Positions 23,345 through 36,399 are shown, counted from the first letter of the stretch. The stretch: 64,000 bases of DNA from Orientallactaga sibirica (GCA_036365145.1 JAEOAD010000015.1:38207501-38271500); one strand, 5' to 3'. The notes: generated by a model from the sequence alone, not told the origin. A program made the numbers and translations.

Positions 23345-23740
23345 GTATTTATTCATCTGCCCAACAAAACTCCTTAGATATTAGAAAGAGATGGGTGCAT
23401 AATGTAGGATCCCTGCCTCCAAGAAGACAGTTTTCAGGAGAGGGAGAAAGGCGAGGGACAACACTAACAAAGAATAACCAGCCTAGCAGAGGACCACAGG
23501 CTGGGGGCAGGGGAAATGGGCGTGTGCGAGGAGAAAGAGAGAAGAAGAATTTTCTTGGAAGAAGAGAAACTAGGGCTTAGACCTCCAGGGTGAATGGGAT
23601 GCAGGCTAGGGAAGAAGGGGTGGAGCAGCCTTCCTGGCAGAGGGAGAGGTACAGGAGAGAGCCAGATGCCAGGACAGTGTGTTCTGTCCAAGCATTCCAG
23701 GGTAGCTGGAGCTGGGCCAGAAACAGCCAGTGATCAATCA
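23345..23740 (-). repeat. L2 fragment, antisense
   Basis: Starts gtatttattcatctgccca. Later cagccttcctggcagaggga and ccaagcattccagggtagc fit reversed L2. Confidence 0.5.
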
Positions 23741-24017
23741 ACCTCGGCAAAGTCGGGACACAAACAGGAGAAAGGTGTATAAAAGATGGAACCGGCACAC
23801 TGAATATGCAGCATTATCAGTTATGAAAAAACTGTGCTGTTTGTTTCCCATTGGCTGTATAGACAGAAGTATATAAATCATAGATAGATGGATATAGATT
23901 GTAGAAATGGAGATACTAGAGCTCTGGCAGGTCCTATGAGCTCCTGGTCATTCTCAGGCAATTAAGATGTTTTCTAATTAATTCCAGTCAAGAAATAGTC
24001 TGTTAAGAAATTACTAT

Positions 24018-24250
24018 ATCTGGCTTGAGAGATGGCTTAGTGGATAAGGCGTTTGCCTGCAAAGCCAAAGCATCCTGGTTCAATTGTCCAGGGCTCACGT
24101 AAGCCAGATGCACAAGGTGGTGCATGCATCTGGAGTTTGTTTGCAGTGGCTGGATTCCCTGGTGCACCCATTCTCTCTCTGTCTCTGCTTCTCTCTTTCT
24201 CTCTCTCAAATAAATAAATATAATTATTATATAAGTATAATTATTTTAAA
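24018..24250 (+). mobile_element. DIP-like SINE (short form)
   Basis: Head ggcttgagagatggcttagt, body agccagatgcacaaggtggt. Perfect 13-bp target duplications aagaaattactat (24005-24017 and 24251-24263). Confidence 0.95.
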
Positions 24251-25059
24251 AAGAAATTACTATGTCTGATCCAATCATAACTATCAAACATCTTCAAGAA
24301 ACCCCTCCCCCATCCTCTAGCTAAGCTCTACCTCAAATAAGCTGTTGAATGGTGGTCCATGCGGTTATGGTCAGCCTGGGTTCTGTTTCTATGGTGTCAC
24401 CTGGCTAACCAAAGATGTTCACCCCTCTGGGGTTGAACAGGATGAGAGAGGGGTGGGAAAGGACAGGCCAGGCTTTAGGTGACCAGTGCACCAAAAGATG
24501 TCTTGGGCAAGGCTTCACAAGCTCCTCAGGCACCTCCTCTCCAGTGCCAGTGATGGGCCCAGGTGGTCTGCTAGCTTAGCCCCGGAGTAGCACCGTATCT
24601 CTTAAGTGGTCCTTGTAACTGAAGGCAAGCGCAGGGCTGCCCAACTACTTTGAGGTTTTATTTTTCAGATCCTGCCTGTTAGTCTCATACCTCACTTTTA
24701 GAAGATGTGTTGTCTATAGTCATGGAGGGCTTAACTGAAACCAAGACTAGAACAGTTCTACCTAGGGTACAGATAGAATACTGTTAAGATATGGATTTGA
24801 GGGAAGAGTCAAGGAAGATATTCTGGTTCTTGGGTAAAAGAACACAGTAGAAAGCAGAATAAATCACTTCGATGTGGACCACTAGAGAAAGGGGCTGAGG
24901 AGGGGACCTTCTGAGCTGTGTGTGGATCATGTGACATCCATAGGGAGAACTGGTAGAAATGGTTCTATGGTCCCGATGTTCTGGAGTAATGCCTGGGTTT
25001 CAGACACATAATAGGCAAAGGAAGTGATTTTTGTAGTATTGCCTGTTAGCACTCACTTC

Positions 25060-25190
25060 TACCGGTAGAAAGGATGCTGGACTGTGAGTCAGGATCCCAG
25101 TTTCAGTGTGACCTTTTGTTGTGTGGCCTTAGTTGAGTCAAATCCTATTCCTGGGTAGATGCTAGTGAATAGAAATGAGTGAGAAAATGA
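25060..25190 (+). repeat. MIR fragment
   Basis: Contains ggactgtgagtcaggatccc, then gtgtggccttagttgagtca. Confidence 0.7.
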
Positions 25191-25815
25191 AGCAGAAGAA
25201 ACCTAGTCCACATCTCCTTGTCCACATGGCTCACTAAGCAGGCAGTGAGGAATCATCATCATGTGAGGGGTGTGTGTGCACTAACTGAATTCTCTGGGTG
25301 CTCATTCTTGTCAGGGAGACTTCATGTTGTAATTAGAATAGGAAGCAGTCATCTTTCTACATTGATTGGCATCTAAAGACACCAGTGTACTTTCCCATTT
25401 GTATTTGTAACATTCAAGTCATACCTTTAAGATTCATAAAAGTGAGGAAGGAGAACCTTCAATGAAAGGGTTTGAAGAACAGAAGGCTAAGGCTTTCTGA
25501 AGTTTGTTGATCTTTTTCTTCTCCCTGAAGACATACTTGAGTTTGATTTTGAAATATGGATGCTTATTGGCCAACTGGCTGAATGAATGAGTAATAATAG
25601 CAACCATTGCAGGGAAAATAGTTATAGTGAGCGTGTACTTACTGCACAGGGTCAGGACCCCTGCTGGAGTTGTAGCTTTGTCTGAAACCTGCCAGGTACA
25701 TTTGGGGAGGTCTGGTCCTACTCTGGATCCTAGTTTTTCTTCATTTAAATTTGCAGGCAAAATGATAAGATGTTCAAGCTTATTTCTAAATCAATAGTTA
25801 GGCAGGTAGGTAGGC

Positions 25816-25858
25816 GGATGGATGGATGGATGGATGGATGGATGGATGGATGGATGGA
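25816..25858. repeat. (GGAT)n microsatellite
   Basis: About 10 GATG units. A second array of the same unit lies at 58805-58861. Confidence 0.95.
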
Positions 25859-26339
25859 AATAAAGAACCATTTGATTTGGGTCTCTGAGATAGAAGTAAG
25901 GAAATTGAAGCTTAGAAAACTCAAACAATATGTCCAGGGCTGCCCATCTACTAAGTGGAGGGCATTTAAATCTAGGTGGGCTCAGCTGAGTCTCTCTTGG
26001 CATGTTTTGGTCTTACCTTCCTCCCTGATCTGCAGTTAGCCCAGGATTTGTGTGATTTCCTGGAGAATAAGAACCTTTTGTGGAGATCCACTGAGGTTGA
26101 GACTCACAATCACTCTTACTATTCCTCTAGCTCCTGGGTTTTCTCTCTTCAGCACCTACTCTGCCTGCCATCCCCACTCCAGACAGCTCTGCTGGCTACC
26201 ACCACACTCTCCCTGTGACCCAGCTGGCTGCCTTGCCCTTTGTCACCCTGCCTCCTTCCTCCTGATAAAAGTGTGCCTCGATTATGGGATGCCTCCTGTA
26301 CATGTTAGCCAAAATGCCATTACCTTCCCCCAGCCTCCC

Positions 26340-26510
26340 TCGTCCCCCAAAATGAGGTTTCTAAGGATTTTATCTGCCGTTGTCAAGTTTATAGCTGTAA
26401 TTCGAAATGCTGTTAATATTACTGTCAGCAGAGAGCTACAAATTACAAAGTTGTAAAGTTACTTTATAGTGATAACTGTCAGCCTTCACTAGAGGCTCTG
26501 CAAGGCTCCA
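26340..26510. other. repeat-free stretch, possible conserved element
   Basis: AT-rich, with no repeat signature. Contains aatattactgtcagcagaga and aaattacaaagttgtaaag. Confidence 0.2.
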
Positions 26511-27528
26511 TGGAAACCGTGTTGATGATAAAGAGAACTGATATTGTTTCAGGATTACAGCTGTGAGCTGATGGTCAGGAGAAATCCTGGTTGACTTCTA
26601 AGCAACTTGAACCTGGTTCTCCGTATTCAGGCTCACCAATATGCACAAACACACATTTTTCTCTCCATCTTCTTGCACGGATGTGAGAAGAGCTCCCACA
26701 AAATGGAGGGCTTTACCCAAGACCAGTTTTGACTAGATGTAATTTGGGATTGAATTCTTTAACTAGCCAAAAAGACAAGAGGAATTGTCTGTCATATTCT
26801 AGGTGTTTCATAAATCATTATTGAATTGATGAATGCAAGAAACAGCCAGGGATCTACTTAAGCAATATTTAGGACAATGGTGCTGGATGGTGTCTACCCT
26901 TAGAGTAAATCAAAATGAAAGCAGCTTGTTGGGAAATAGAGATTTGAGAAAATGAAGTTTCCTGTGTTGTAGGTAGCTTAGGCATCTTAATTGACTTTTA
27001 TTTTCAATATTGGCCAACAAGACAATGAGCTAAGTCATGGCTTCTGCCTGGAGACTTAGCAGTATGATGGGATGGGCAAATGTGTGGCCTCAGGATAGTG
27101 TGGTACCAGAGGGGAGCACAGGTGGTGGACAGAAAGAGCATTTAACTCAGCCTAAGAGGTACCAAAGGTGGGAGCAGATGTAGCAAGGAAGAACTATCAC
27201 AGCAGTATCTAGATAAAATCTAGAAGATGAGAAGGGCACAGAGGCTCTCAGAACCTGGCAACATCCAGAGCCTTAAGAGAGCTGCTTTCCTCCTTTGGCC
27301 ATGTGTGGGCTTTGGGTGCAAGGTAGCAAGTGTGTGGTGGTAGGCAGAGGAGAGCTGTAGGGACCAACTGGTGACCTGCATCAATGCAGCCAGGAGGACA
27401 TCTGCCCTGGCAGGCATGGAGTGGACAGCTCAAACGAGGTCAGATAGACATATGCAAGGGAACCATGGACTAATGCAGTGGCTCACCTGCCAGTCCTTTT
27501 CTCTCTTTATCTTTAAAAGGATGTGTTT

Positions 27529-27740
27529 GGGGATGTAGAGATGGCTTACTAGTTAAGGCACATGCCTGCAAAGCCTAAGGACCCCAGTTCAATTCTCCAG
27601 GTCCCACGTAAGCCAGAAGCACATGGAGGCACATACATCTGGAGTTCATTTGCAGTGGCTAGAGGCCCTGGTGTGCCCATTCATACTTTCTCTCCGCCCC
27701 CACCATCTCTAATAAATAAATAAAAAAAATAAAAATAGTA
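27529..27740 (+). mobile_element. DIP-like SINE (short form), first of a pair
   Basis: Body agccagaagcacatggaggc, (aaat)n tail. It is flanked by aaaaggatgtgttt at 27515-27528 and aaaagatgtgttt at 27741-27753. Confidence 0.94.
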
Positions 27741-27753
27741 AAAAGATGTGTTT

Positions 27754-27967
27754 GGAATGGAGAGATTACCTAGGGGTTAAGGCACTTGCCTGAGAAGCCC
27801 AAAGACCCTTGTTTGACTCTCTCCAGATCCTACGTAAGCCAGATGCACAAAGGAGAGGTAAGCGCAAGGTCGCACAGGCCCAGTAGGTGGTGCAAGCATC
27901 TGGAGTTCAATTTCAGTGGCTGAGGCCCTGGCACGCCAATTCACTCTTTCAAATAAAAAATATTTTT
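27754..27967 (+). mobile_element. DIP-like SINE (long form), second of a pair
   Basis: Contains the long-form segment gcgcaaggtcgcacaggccc. It follows the previous SINE and ends at another copy of the same target, aaaaggatgtgttt (27968-27981). Confidence 0.94.
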
Positions 27968-28109
27968 AAAAGGATGTGTTTCCTGGGATACTGGCTCTGA
28001 AAGTAAATTAGCAAACTTCCATCTCCTTTGGGGAAACAAAGAGCCACTTTCTCAGGTTTGAGGACCTCTCCTAGTGACATTATCATGTAAGGTACAGTGT
28101 TTTGAAGTG

Positions 28110-28260
28110 ACAGTCATGAGCCATGTCCTTTAGTAATCTGGCAAATGCCACTGGTTAGACCTTAAACAAATAACTTACCTCCATGGATCCCAACTATAAA
28201 ATGACAGGTTTGGGTAAAGGGCCTCCCCCTACCAGGTAGCATTCAGAGAACTGAAATTTG
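28110..28260 (+). repeat. MIR fragment
   Basis: Contains gaccttaaacaaataactta, then ccaactataaaatgaca. Confidence 0.55.
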
Positions 28261-28769
28261 GATCTAGCTTCCATTTGTTGAATATCTATTAAGTAGGGGG
28301 CATGGCCATCCTTCATATTTTGTCAGACTCTTGGAACACAGGCCATTCTCCACAGAACAACCCTGGAACCCATACCACAAGCCTCACTTCAGTCTGCACA
28401 GCCAGCCAAGACACGTTGTCTGTCTGGGGTTTCTTTCCGTCAATATTTTCCTCGAGATGATAAATGTGCTGCCAATAAGAGGAGGCAGCTGCCAACTCTG
28501 TCTGAGACAAGGACCTTTAACTGGGGCTGTGACCGTGCTTGGCTTGTTGATGTGTTTCAAGAGGTGGAAGGTGGGAGTCCTGGCTGGAGAAGGGCTCAGG
28601 ACCACAGCTCTCAATCTGTGAAGATTTGCCTTGAGTTGACAAGAGTATTCTAACTGAGGTCCCCCTGATCATCTCACTATAGGACATTTTCTTTAAAGAA
28701 ATTGGGTGTTCAGTCAAGGAGCTGAGATGTCAACAGTGGATGGCAGTGGGTGTTACACAGTAGGAAGAG

Positions 28770-29000
28770 AAAGAGCCTGACCTTTGTGGCCAGGCAGAGC
28801 TGGAGGTAAATCTTGGTTCTTCTATGCCAGGTATGTAACTTGTGGCAATTGACTTGATCTCCCAGAATCTCTATCCACCCATCTGTCACAGCTGATACTT
28901 CACAGGTCTGTTTCAGGTATATGCAAACATAGAAAAAAACATTCCCCGAGCCCAGTAGATGCTCAGAATGCCATCATTCTGTACTCAGTAAATGTCATCA
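28770..29000 (+). repeat. MIR fragment
   Basis: Contains gagctggaggtaaatcttgg, cttgtggcaattgacttgat and agcccagtagatgctcag. Confidence 0.7.
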
Positions 29001-29995
29001 TTACTTTTACTCACCAATAACTGAACTGGATGAAATCTAGGGAATAAATCTCTGGCCCATCAGAATAAATTGGATTTATTTAAATTGTAGGCTTCTTAAA
29101 ATTCTTAAGAGATTCTTAAGTAGTATTCTTAACAATGGTGTTTGGAGTGCTCAGATATCCCTATAGAGTCTGACTGCCCTATCTGTTCTCATGGTCATAA
29201 CTTAAATTTTTCTTTAACCAGGACAAAGTCAGGATCCAGGCAATGACTGACACCTTGACTAAGGCCAGGGCTAAGGCTGACCACAATGTGATGTTTGGGC
29301 TCAGTTACAGTCACACACGGAAAGCATTTCTTAATCTGGGATTGAGGAAACATGGGGTGAGACTTAAGAGAATTGAATCCTCATAATAAGATATAATAAC
29401 TGTAAAGTCCTGTGATTTTTATTTCGTAATGTGATCACAGACAAGTGATACCCGAACTGCCTTAGTTTCCCATTCTTTCTACTGCACCAAATGGCACAGG
29501 TGAGAAATGAGTTTAAAAACTATTTCAAACTCATGGTGAAGGGCAATGGGGAGAGAGCTACAGAGAAACATTGGAGGTATGCCACCCTGCAGGACAAAAA
29601 GCAAATGTGAGAGAGAGAGGGGCAGAGGCAGGTCCCAAAGGAGGCCCCATAAAGGCAGCCAGGGGGTACACAGACAGGCTCAATGACAAACCCATGTCCA
29701 CAAGGACCCGATGCCATAGGAAAGCGCAGGCCACAGGGCTGGTTACCCACAGAACTAGGGGGAGTGTGACTTCTTACTCCTGAGTCTGCTCCTTCCCTCT
29801 GCTGCCTGCCTTACAGACTCAGGAAGCAGCTTCCTTGCAGTTGCCTGAGGTTGAGGCGCCCTCTCCTGCCCCCAGGGTGCATGGCTGTCTGAAGAGTCAG
29901 TTCCTTTCCAGCAGAGGATTGGAGATAGCCCCGTCCTTTGTCTAGACAGAGGCCTGAGCTACCTTTGAGGAGGTTAGGGGAGGGAGGAGTGTATC

Positions 29996-30240
29996 ATGTT
30001 GTCTTCTCCCACATCCCTCTGCCTGAGCATCCCCTTCCCCATCTGCTGGCCTGTTTCCCCTCTTTCATTCTTTTCTCTACTTCTAATTTTTCTTTACCTT
30101 TTCATCTTTCTATTTGACTCTCTTACACACGCACACACCCCTTCGCATGTAGCTCCATTTACCCATCTCTTATCTTCTCTACTCCTTATCTTCTCCCCAA
30201 CACAAACTCCTTTCCTTTCATAATTTCAACACTTCCTTTC
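29996..30240. repeat. pyrimidine-rich low-complexity stretch
   Basis: Mostly C/T, without a regular unit. Similar texture recurs at 30430-30530. Confidence 0.7.
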
Positions 30241-31239
30241 TCTCGTCTTCTTATGATGTAAAGTGGAAATGTTTCTTCTCAAATGCTCATTTGAACCCAA
30301 AGTTCTCCTTCCAGGTGACTTTAAGCCAGTTTCTTAGTCCTCTTCTCTAGCTGATTGGGAGGGTGGCCTGAGGTGATGTATTCTTCCCAGCAAGGCTAGG
30401 ATTCCTGCAGGGCCTACACAGTCTCTTCCCTTACTCCCCCACCCCCTTCTCTCTCAGCCCCATCTGATTTTTCCTTCCCAGTCCTCCTTTCCATTCTTCT
30501 CTTCCTTTTCCTCTTTCCCCTCTCTTCCCCTAACACCATCATTCACATTCAAACACTATTTATTGAGTTTTTAGAAAACTGGGAAATTGACCATCTTAAA
30601 AGAACTTTTTTTTTCAGGTCTCACGGTATCTCTCCTCTGCCTTCCCAAGGGAGGACACAGAAGCTTCTTGTCTGGGTACCTGATAAGGTGCTGTGAGTTG
30701 AGCTAAGGGACAGCCAAAGGGTGCCTAGAAGTCAAGGGGCTCTCTGTTCCCAGTGTATGTTACAGGGACAATTCAGGTGAGGAAGGAAGTCAAGACCCCA
30801 CACGCTATCCTGGTCTGTGCATCCACAGCACAAGAACTTTTACATTCTTGCTCATTTATTTGCCATTTGTTGCAAATTACAACAAGGCACATGGCACAGT
30901 AAAGCAATGCCCAGTTCTGAGTGTCTAAGAAGACATTCAAACAGGCATCCATGTTAGAAGCCCAAAGAAAATGTCCCCTGGCCTCCTGAGCAATTCTTCA
31001 GCAGAAGCCAACCCAAAGGTCATGAGGCTGCCTTGCATAACGTGCCCTGGTGAGACCCAAGGACACAGTACAAGCATGAGACTGCCTGAGGCCTAGCCAG
31101 ACCCCAGAATAACTCTCTGTGTGTAGACTGACTTCATCCTTCTCACCATCCTGAGAGATGGTCATATCTGTGAACCCATTTGCAGACAAAGTCAGGGTAG
31201 CAAGTGATGCAGAGCCAGGGCTGTAGGGATCTGAACCAG

Positions 31240-31470
31240 TGAGCTTCACTGGTTAAGAGCCCGGGCACTAAATTTAGACAGGTCTGGTTTCAATCACAAA
31301 CCCTGCTTGACTTTGGACAACTTACTTCACCTCTTGGGGTTCTAGACTTGTTATCTGCAGAATAAGGCCCAAACTTCCTAGGGTTTCTGTGACACTGAAA
31401 TGATTTGATATAAGGACTTCAGACCCTGACTGGCTTCTAGTGAGGGTTGATAGCTATTGTAACAAAACAT
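31240..31470 (+). repeat. MIR fragment
   Basis: Contains gacaggtctggtttcaatca, tgactttggacaacttactt and ttctgtgacactgaaatg. Confidence 0.75.
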
Positions 31471-31819
31471 CATTCTGTTTGCTCATGTACTGGGTCCCCA
31501 GTCAGTCAGAAATCTGTCAAGCAAGTGGCTGAGGGTCCATCTGGTCACCAGGTAGAGCCTTGCCTGTGCCACCACAGAGACAGGCTCAGCTATAGTGGCC
31601 GTTTTAAAGCAAAAGGGCTCTTCTCTTGAGTTTTCCCATAAGAAAACTATGACTTGCTTGACCCTGTTTACTTGCAGTGAGGACAGACTGCAAAATCCCA
31701 AGCTTTCTTGCCTGTAGCAAGCACTTTAGTGACAATATGGCAAAAAGATGTGTCTGGGGCGGTGGTGATGCATGTTGCTTAAGGCATGAGGAAGATGTCT
31801 AAACTTGGAAAGTTGTTTT

Positions 31820-32020
31820 GCTACCACGAGCCATCACTATGCTAAGAGCTTAATGATTTCATTATTGTTCATTAGTATTTAATTCTCTAGGCAACCATTT
31901 GACATAGTCACCACTTTCATACAACTCAGGAAATGTGGGCTCGCCATATTCTCTCACCTGGGGTCACACAACCAGTACAGAGCAAGGTCAGAGCCTATGA
32001 CCCCTCAGCACCTGCTCTGC
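31820..32020 (-). repeat. MIR fragment
   Basis: Contains acaactcaggaaatgtgggc, then ggggtcacacaaccagtaca. Confidence 0.65.
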
Positions 32021-32559
32021 CTCCTGTGTTCCCATGGAGACCTCCCACGGGACTTTATGATCCTGGTCCCACACACCTCCAGCCCTCAAGTCCCCACTGG
32101 TTCCTGGACAGTCAGCCATAGACCTCCTGCTCTAGCAAAACAAACCTCTCTCCAGAGTGCTATCTCATCTTGCTTTTCTTCTCAGTGATGAGAGATTTTC
32201 ACTTGCCTAAACTCTGCTGTGGCTCTTCCCAGAAGGAGTTATTGAGGGAAAGTTACTGGGCTCTGCTACAAGTCATTTTTAGATTCCAGAATAGGACAGG
32301 AAGGAACAATGACTTCACATGTGCATGACTAATTCAAAGCACTTTAATCTTCAAAATGTCAAACTTTATGGTTAGTGGCTATTCCACGGTGAGCACTGTG
32401 AATATTAAGATGCCAGGATGATGGGGCACCTGGACTGCTTGGCTTTGGAGGGGCAGGCAGCCTCCATAGGCAATGACTGGTGCTGTAAGCCAGCTGCAAA
32501 ACAGCATTCTGAAAACACATCATAAGTGGGCGACCACCTAAGATGAGATGTGCTTGGTA

Positions 32560-32700
32560 AATGGCACACATGAGCATCAATCTTTACTACATCCCTGAGA
32601 GATCAGCATCATGTTCCCCACTTGGCTATGGTCCAGGAGACTGACCATCCTATTTATTTTAAGATTAGTCCAAGGTCACTCTCTTGCTACCATATCACAC
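32560..32700 (-). repeat. MIR fragment
   Basis: Contains tttactacatccctgagaga, later attagtccaaggtcactctc. Confidence 0.55.
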
Positions 32701-32964
32701 TAGCTTTTGCCTTTCTGACTTTTAAAGCAATCATAACTTGTCCATGTGTTAGACCCACCAGTGAGGGAAGACAAATTTGGATCAAGTAATGGAGGACTTA
32801 GTTCATGTCACCTTGGGAACTGTGTCACGAAATAAGCTGTAGGAAAAGCTCATTCAGTTCTGGTCTCCTGGAAATCAGGGAAGCCAAGCTAGATTGTCTA
32901 CCTGGAATATGTAGCATGACTCAGTAACTTCGCTTTTCCTCTTTCCCATCAGCGCAAGCATTAA

Positions 32965-33060
32965 AGGGGGAAATGCAAACCAAACATTTGCCACGTGCCC
33001 ACTCTGTGCTGGGAAATGGGGATCAGTAATGAATAGGACTGCTTCCTCCAGGGGGAAGTT
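32965..33060 (-). repeat. L2 fragment, antisense
   Basis: Contains atttgccacgtgcccactct, then gtgctgggaaatggggatca. Confidence 0.65.
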
Positions 33061-33264
33061 GAACTAGGAAGTCCCTAACATCCTCCTCTCAGAAATGTTA
33101 TGACTTCAAAGAGCAACCAAGTATGGATGATGAGTGAAGGGCCTTGGATCTTGATGGGGTGTCTTAGGTCTTTCTGTAGCCTAGACACGGTGGGACCGTG
33201 TCTCCTGCATAGTTCAGTGGGTCCAGAAAGGGCCAGAAACCAAAAAGACCAACGCTTCCCATTC

Positions 33265-33550
33265 ATTATGCACACATCTGTTTAATAAGAAGCTTCTGAG
33301 CTTCCCTCTGTACCAAGCCTCGCATCAGAAGCTGGTGACCTGGAAGTGGGTCAGGGAAGGACCCTGCATTCCCAAATACAGTCTGGAGAAGGTGACATAC
33401 AAACCTTGCTATGAATAAGAGTGTTCTCTGAGGACACTGAAGGAAAAGCAAGAGAGCGTACCTGTGCTGAGAGTAGAGGTGCAGGTGGAACAAAGATGGC
33501 TTCACAGGGGAGGAATCCTTAAGCTGAAACTCCAAGAATGAAATAGCTAT
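33265..33550 (-). repeat. L2 fragment, antisense
   Basis: Starts atctgtttaataagaagctt. Later tggcttcacaggggaggaat matches the reversed L2 body. Diverged. Confidence 0.5.
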
Positions 33551-34039
33551 TCTGGGCTAGGAATCAGACACACAGCAGCACATTCGGAGGGGCACATCTG
33601 AGCCATCAAGGGAAGGAGTGGGAGTGCTATTGTCTCCCTGGCAAGGTGGCAATAGAACTAGCTCAGATGGACATCATCAAAGTGTCTGTAGTTTGATTCA
33701 GCACTGACTACTCCAGTGATCCACTGAGAGGACAATATCCCAAGGAGCCATTGCTGCCACAGCTCAGCCTCCAAAGAAACACAGGGAAGTCAGGCCTGAA
33801 TCCCACCTGGAGCATAGAACTATGCTAGCCCAAAGGTCCACCTTTCTATCCAGCTTATCCTGATCAGTCACACGAGCCACCTGCAGACCCAAATTGGAAA
33901 GGAGGGAGGAAAGGAGGAGGAGGGAGGAAGAACAGCTCATTTTAAGGAATTACCTCCTGTGATTCTGAAGGCTAGCAAGTGGCAGGTGACAGACTGGAGA
34001 AAGAAGAGCCAAAGTTGAAGTTCACTTCCAAAGGTCATT

Positions 34040-34235
34040 GCTTGGAGGACATCAGTCTTTTTTTCTATTCAGACTTTCAACTGATTGATTACATGAGGCC
34101 CATCATACTATGAAAGAAAATCTGTTCTAGTCAACATCAATGTATGTTAATCTCATTACAAATAATAATTACAAATAATGTTTGACCGCATAAGCAGACA
34201 CCATGGCCCAGCAAAACTGACACATTATTTCAAAC
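34040..34235 (+). repeat. ancient interspersed repeat relic
   Basis: Contains ctttcaactgattgattaca, taatgtttgaccgcataagc and aactgacacatta. The same order of motifs appears around 39900-40065, so it is an old mammalian repeat family, which I do not name. Confidence 0.5.
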
Positions 34236-34319
34236 TATGGTATAGCTGTAGTGTGGTATGGGGTCTTTGGCTTCAGATCACCCAAAAGGATCTTTCCTGG
34301 AACTCCATGGAGATTTCAA

Positions 34320-34690
34320 GTTGTGGCATCATTACCACAGTTTAACAAATATTTACTGAGTGTTCCATTGTGTCCAGTTTTGTAATATTGAGATAAAAAG
34401 CCAAATGAAACAACTACTACTTTCCTAGTCTTCTGAAGGAGTATAAGTGTTGAGGTGAACAGGAAGAGTATTCTAGAGAGAGAATCCCCTAAATAAGGCT
34501 CAATGATAGTACAGAACACATTATGAAACCTACTGTGTGGCATGGCAGGATCACACAGGGAAGTTTAGGGACCAAGTTTGGAAAACTCCTTTCTGCCAAC
34601 TCACAGACCTGAATGTCATAATGCTATTTTGATTTTGAGGCAGTAAGAAGCCAGAGAATGTTCTTGAGCAACAGAGTGACATGAGGAAAT
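34320..34690 (-). repeat. L2 fragment, antisense
   Basis: Starts taacaaatatttactgagtg. Later gccagagaatgttcttgagc and aacagagtgacatgagg fit reversed internal L2. Confidence 0.6.
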
Positions 34691-34709
34691 CATTATATTA
34701 ACAGAAGTG

Positions 34710-34733
34710 GGATTTCACAGCATTGTGAAATCC
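34710..34733. repeat. perfect 10-bp inverted repeat
   Basis: ggatttcaca, loop gcat, tgtgaaatcc. A short stem-loop with no known role. Confidence 0.8.
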
Positions 34734-34809
34734 ATACTTCATGCCCCACACTAGCAAATGAGCAATGACCAAGAGCTTCTCCTATCTGCTGGCAAAGCTA
34801 CAAAATTAA

Positions 34810-34990
34810 GGTGACTTGTTTTTAATGTGAAAGGCACTATTCTAGATACTTTCTCTAAACTCAAAACAACTATATAAAGAAGATGGAAACAGGGATTCTA
34901 AAGTTCACAGAGATTAAGAAATTTTCCCAAAGTCACACAGCTGGTAGAGAAGGAGATCAGACTTCCCACTACCAGTTGCTTCATTCCATA
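34810..34990 (-). repeat. MIR fragment
   Basis: Contains agagattaagaaattttccc, then aaagtcacacagctggtaga. Confidence 0.8.
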
Positions 34991-35084
34991 GCCTGACCTT
35001 TTGACCACCCACCTTCAGTAGAGGGCACAGCTGGGAGAAGTCCTGAGTGTGTGCATGCTGTGATGACAACGAGGGCATTTTATA

Positions 35085-35154
35085 TAGGTTCTGTGGGTTG
35101 CACTCATGCTTGTGAGGCAAGAAGTTTCTGACTGAGCTATCTCCCCAACTCCAA
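35085..35154 (-). mobile_element. ID-like SINE fragment
   Basis: gactgagctatctccccaac at the end, with a degraded tRNA-like body before it. Confidence 0.45.
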
Positions 35155-35268
35155 GCACAAGTTTTTATTGTAGATTAGAAAGTCTGACTCAGGAACTCTG
35201 GAAACAAGGAGGACCTATCTTACCTGGAAAGGCACTTAATGCCAGCCAGGAAGACCACTGATAATGAT

Positions 35269-35619
35269 TGTTGCAGTCAGGTTCACACTGCTAGCAAAAA
35301 ACGCCCGAACTAGAGCAGCTGGTGGGGGAAAAGGCGGGCTTATTTTGGCTTACAAACTCAAGAGGAAGCTCCATGATGGCAGGGGGAAACAGTGGCATGA
35401 GCAGAGGGTGGAAATCACCTCCTGGCCAACATCAGGTGGCCAACAGCAACAGGAAAGTGTGCCAAACACTGGCAAGGGGAAACTGGCTGTAATACCCATA
35501 AGCCCACCCCCAATAATGCACTGCCTCCAGGAGGCATCAATTCCCAAATTGCCATGAGCTGAGGACCTAGCATTCAGAACACCTAAGTTCATGAGGGCCA
35601 CCTGCATCAAACCAGCACA
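35269..35619 (-). mobile_element. solo ORR1/MT-like MaLR LTR
   Basis: 351 bp, antisense. Read on the - strand it runs from TGTGCTGGTTTGATG to CTGACTGCAACA, with TG and CA ends. Perfect 5-bp duplications atgat flank it (35264-35268 and 35620-35624). No internal region. Confidence 0.88.
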
Positions 35620-36399
35620 ATGATCATTTGCCACATATCACCAGAGCAGAATCCTAGCTCTGCTTCCTGCCATGACCATGATCACGTTAGCAGGGAGAGG
35701 TTAGTCCCTCCTGTCAATAGGGTCCCCTGCAGGCTCTCATCATACAGTCTCTCCGGAGCCCCCCAGCCCCAAGTGCTGCAGTTGTGCAAGCTCCCAGGAG
35801 AGGAAGGGATGTTCTGGCTTGTGCCTATCTGTGGTCATCACCTTATGTGGTGGAAAGCATCATCTGTTACAATTAGGCTTCATTAAAATGCTGATTAGTA
35901 ACATCTTGCCTGTACCAGGTAGATGATAGGACTGCCCAGTCACTGTAATGTTTGTGCTCTTTACAGCCACTAACACACAACACTGCTGCAAGGCCCAAAG
36001 GGAAATAGTCACACAGACTCTGAAAACATCCCTTAACAGAGGATCAGAGGCAAGGAGATGGAGGAGGTGAAGATGGAGTTTGAGTCTGTAGAACCTTCTG
36101 GAGATAAGCTCAGAGTGCAAATTACACTGGAGGCAAGGCTGAGGAGGCCTGCAGGTGGATTTGGCTGGTGAGGTTGTTGGTTAGTTGAATTTTGATTCTG
36201 AAGTTGTTGGAGCATGATGTCCACTGTATGACTTGGCATTGTCCTCCTATGGCATTACTGTCTATATTTACATTATGTGCCTCCCCCTGAGCACATGACG
36301 TTTCTGTGCATGCTGGCTAGAAACAAAACAAACATAACAAGTCACTGGGCAAAGGAAGTGTGGAAACAAAAGCATGGATATAGAAAGACGCAGGCCATG

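Noticed and set aside
34710..34733. Possible microRNA hairpin
   Set aside because: The stem is only 10 bp with a 4-base loop, too short for a precursor.
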